Assembly: GCA_002304505.1 (NCBI GenBank)
Contig: NCEH01000059.1
Coordinates: 1-56,804, forward strand
Reading direction: 5' to 3'
DNA from: Rhizobiales bacterium 32-66-11
Lineage (GTDB): Bacteria; Pseudomonadota; Alphaproteobacteria; Rhizobiales; Xanthobacteraceae
DNA: 56,804 nucleotides
The notes beneath the pieces are model-generated. The model saw only the letters and a program-made list of their open reading frames with translations. It searched no databases and was not told the origin of the DNA. A program made the translations under genes and the position numbers. Below are positions 55,333 to 56,804 of the stretch, one piece after another. Position 1 is the stretch's first letter, and each line of letters starts with the position of its first letter.

Positions 55333-56343
55333 TCACCCCGCGACCAACCACTTCAAATCCTCCGCCGGCACGAAGCTGCCAGAAACTTCGCCCGCATAGA
55401 CTTCGCCATTCTGCAACACCAGCTTGCGGATCGGCGTGCCGGGGGTGAAGTCGAGTTTGGCGAGGTCCACCCAGAAGGTGTTCGGCCGGGTCGCGGAATC
55501 GAAGCAATAGCGCCGGCTGCGGTGGTCGATGATGGTGCGCCAGATGGTGGAGGAAATGTTGGGCTGGTCGGGCGTGGAGATGCCGAGCGGCACGCTCACC
55601 GCGCGCTGGAGGCTCAGCACCGCCGCCAACGCCTGGTGCTCGTAGGATTGGCCGGGAATGCCTCGCAGATAATGCGGGTCCGCCTTGCGCGGCAAGGAGT
55701 CCAGCAGGAAGGAGGCGCGCGCGAAACGGTCCGCCGCGCGATTGGTGCCAGGCAGGAACACGAGGCCCCCCACCTGTTTCCAATAGGCATCCAGCGCAAG
55801 TTGCTGGTCATAGGTCGGCGAATTCGTCATCACCCGATAGGCACGGCCGTGATGGATGCTAAGCGCGCCGCCGATATATTCGAAGATCGCGGAATCCCCG
55901 CTGGCGTCGGACAGGGCCAGATGCAACGCCGCCGGCGCCCCGTTCGGCAGGACCGGCGCGAGAATGTTGAACGGGTCGGCGCGCAACGCCTCCACCGCCT
56001 CGGCGACGGTCGCGAACAGGTCCAGCACATATTGCGCCCACAGCGCGATGGAGAGCGAAGGCCGGTCGTCGCGCGGCGTCCCATAATCGCTTTCCACCAG
56101 GAACAGCGCGTTCGCCGCCAGCCCCTTCTCGTTCAGGCCATCGGGCGTGCCCGCCTCATATCCGGAAACCGCGACGCTGCCATATTTGGAGGTCCAGCGC
56201 AGCGAATTCGCCCCGGCAAGCCCCGTGCGCGCACAGCCGGCCGGAAACACCCACAGATTGGAGGACATGTCCTCCTTCCAATCCATGTTGCGGCCAGTAA
56301 CGACAAAGCCGTCGTCACCCACGTAAAGCGTCCGCGTGCACAT
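55333..56343 (-). CDS. cytosolic linear amide C-N hydrolase (choloylglycine hydrolase family)
   Basis: GGGGAGGGGCAGA ends next to the ATG at 56343 (336 aa). The protein begins MCTRTLYVGDDGFVVTGRNM, so removal of Met exposes nucleophile Cys2 directly and there is no signal peptide. Other Ntn-hydrolase marks are GRNMDW, GLNEKGLAANALFL, ALHLALSDASGDSAIFEYI and MTNSPTYDQQLA. It cleaves linear amides (penicillin V, bile-salt or N-acyl homoserine lactone type). It is a distant paralogue of the exported enzyme at 30309-31421. clpS follows 120 bp downstream. Confidence 0.92.
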   Translation of the reverse strand: MCTRTLYVGDDGFVVTGRNMDWKEDMSSNLWVFPAGCARTGLAGANSLRWTSKYGSVAVSGYEAGTPDGLNEKGLAANALFLVESDYGTPRDDRPSLSIALWAQYVLDLFATVAEAVEALRADPFNILAPVLPNGAPAALHLALSDASGDSAIFEYIGGALSIHHGRAYRVMTNSPTYDQQLALDAYWKQVGGLVFLPGTNRAADRFARASFLLDSLPRKADPHYLRGIPGQSYEHQALAAVLSLQRAVSVPLGISTPDQPNISSTIWRTIIDHRSRRYCFDSATRPNTFWVDLAKLDFTPGTPIRKLVLQNGEVYAGEVSGSFVPAEDLKWLVAG

Positions 56344-56398
56344 TCTGCCCCTCCCCCGTTTTGTGTCGGCATCCGCAACGAGGCGACGGCCCACTCTA

Positions 56399-56477
56399 TC
56401 ACTTCCTCCGCCCGCCCTTGCGATACCCCTTCGTTCCCGGATCGGGCCGGGGGCCCGGCTTGTCGTCGAGGGCGGAG
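56399..56477 (-). pseudogene. duplicated 3' gene tail (fragment)
   Basis: On the minus strand this reads SALDDKPGPRPDPGTKGYRK then GGRRK and TGA. The same tail, differing in one or two residues, ends the gene at the right edge (56726-56804). Nucleotides 56421-56477 and 56748-56804 agree at 56 of 57 positions, a direct repeat with a period of 327 bp. I see no good start upstream, so it is probably a leftover of tandem duplication. Confidence 0.55.
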
Positions 56478-56552
56478 AGGGGTTCGGCGCGGTCGGTGCC
56501 GGGGCCCATGTCATCGCGCGTCGGCTTCGCCACGCGGGAGCTGGCGATTTCA

Positions 56553-56573
56553 CCTCTCCCCCACAGGGAGAGG
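56553..56573. repeat. REP-like palindrome
   Basis: CCTCTCCC and GGGAGAGG pair around a 5-nt loop, followed by GGGTGAGGG. It is of the same family as the element near 26698. Confidence 0.65.
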
Positions 56574-56656
56574 TCGGCCGCGCAGCGGACGGGTGAGGGC
56601 CGAGCCTTTCGCGAATTCAAGGTTCGCCGAACCGATCTCCTGCCCCCTCTCCCCAG

Positions 56657-56679
56657 CCCTCTCCCCCTCGGGGAGAGGG
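56657..56679. repeat. REP-like palindrome
   Basis: CCCTCTCCCC and GGGGAGAGGG are perfect 10-bp arms with a 3-nt loop. The interval between the amidohydrolase start and the right-edge gene is otherwise gene-free and made of repeats. Confidence 0.65.
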
Positions 56680-56725
56680 AGAAGGCCTTGGCGTGGAGGC
56701 CCCGCCCGTCTCCGGCTGCGCCCCC

Positions 56726-56804
56726 TCACTTCCGCCGCCCCCCTTTCCGATACCCCTTCGTTCCCGGATCGGGCCGGGGGCCCGGCTTGTAGTCGAGGGC
56801 GGAG
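56726..56804 (-). CDS. 3' end of a gene running off the right edge
   Basis: Reading leftward, the frame gives SALDYKPGPRPDPGTKGYRK, GGRRK and a TGA at 56728-56726. The Gly/Lys/Arg-rich tail is not enough to name the product. Its near-exact copy lies at 56399-56477, which supports that this is real coding sequence that was partly duplicated. Confidence 0.5.
   Translation of the reverse strand, partial: SALDYKPGPRPDPGTKGYRKGGRRK

Overview
The window reads as ordinary chromosome of a high-GC alphaproteobacterium of the order Hyphomicrobiales. The clues are the block carB-greA-lrp-trxB-lysR, a Ros/MucR regulator, a DUF1013/TrcR-type protein, ispH-thrB-rnhA, a ClpS2-like adaptor, and REP-like CCTCTCC/GGAGAGG palindromes. 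A Xanthobacteraceae-like genus (Xanthobacter, Azorhizobium, Ancylobacter relatives) is my guess from gene style; no rRNA or other decisive marker is present. I found no phage, integrase, insertion sequence, CRISPR array or tRNA.

Layout. 1-10.4 kb: start of a J-domain gene (cut by the left edge), an outer-membrane-type lipoprotein, pdxH, an SDR reductase, corA, an L,D-transpeptidase with a clean terminator, an extensin-family secreted protein, a HAD phosphatase, DUF1499, an SRAP (YedK-like) protein, an MBL hydrolase and small exported proteins. 10.4-20 kb: an orphan radical SAM protein, prpE and a second acyl-CoA synthetase (divergent), an SbmA/BacA-type ABC transporter, a small membrane protein and a ClC channel. 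20-27 kb: a ChbG/HpnK deacetylase with a GtrB-like glycosyltransferase, a universal stress protein behind a block of tiled palindromes, a TrcR-type regulator, and ispH-thrB-rnhA. 27-33 kb: an ArsC-like reductase, a GntR/CoA-transferase/crotonase operon, an exported linear-amide hydrolase and mucR. 33-42.5 kb: lysR-trxB, lrp, greA, carB, an unrecognised protein, gtrA and a methyltransferase. 42.5-47 kb: a NitT/TauT-type ABC transporter and an amidase, preceded by a textbook sigma-54 promoter. 47-56.8 kb: small exported proteins, an MFS porter, a Tat-exported Fe-type superoxide dismutase, a DEAD-box helicase, DUF930 and DUF3313-like proteins, clpS, a second cytosolic linear-amide hydrolase, and a duplicated gene tail with REPs at the right edge.

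How the genes work together. Most are housekeeping (B6 salvage, carbamoyl phosphate, isoprenoids, threonine, thioredoxin, transcript cleavage, protein turnover). The most coherent accessory unit is the sigma-54-driven transporter plus amidase, which looks like a nitrogen-scavenging system under RpoN control with a candidate upstream activator palindrome. The most unusual single observations are the DEAD-box helicase that lacks motif III through an apparent in-frame deletion, the lrp reading frame that runs through a REP palindrome into the antisense of greA, and three back-to-back palindromes filling 118 bp upstream of the universal stress gene. I did not find a clearly new multi-gene defence or mobile system.
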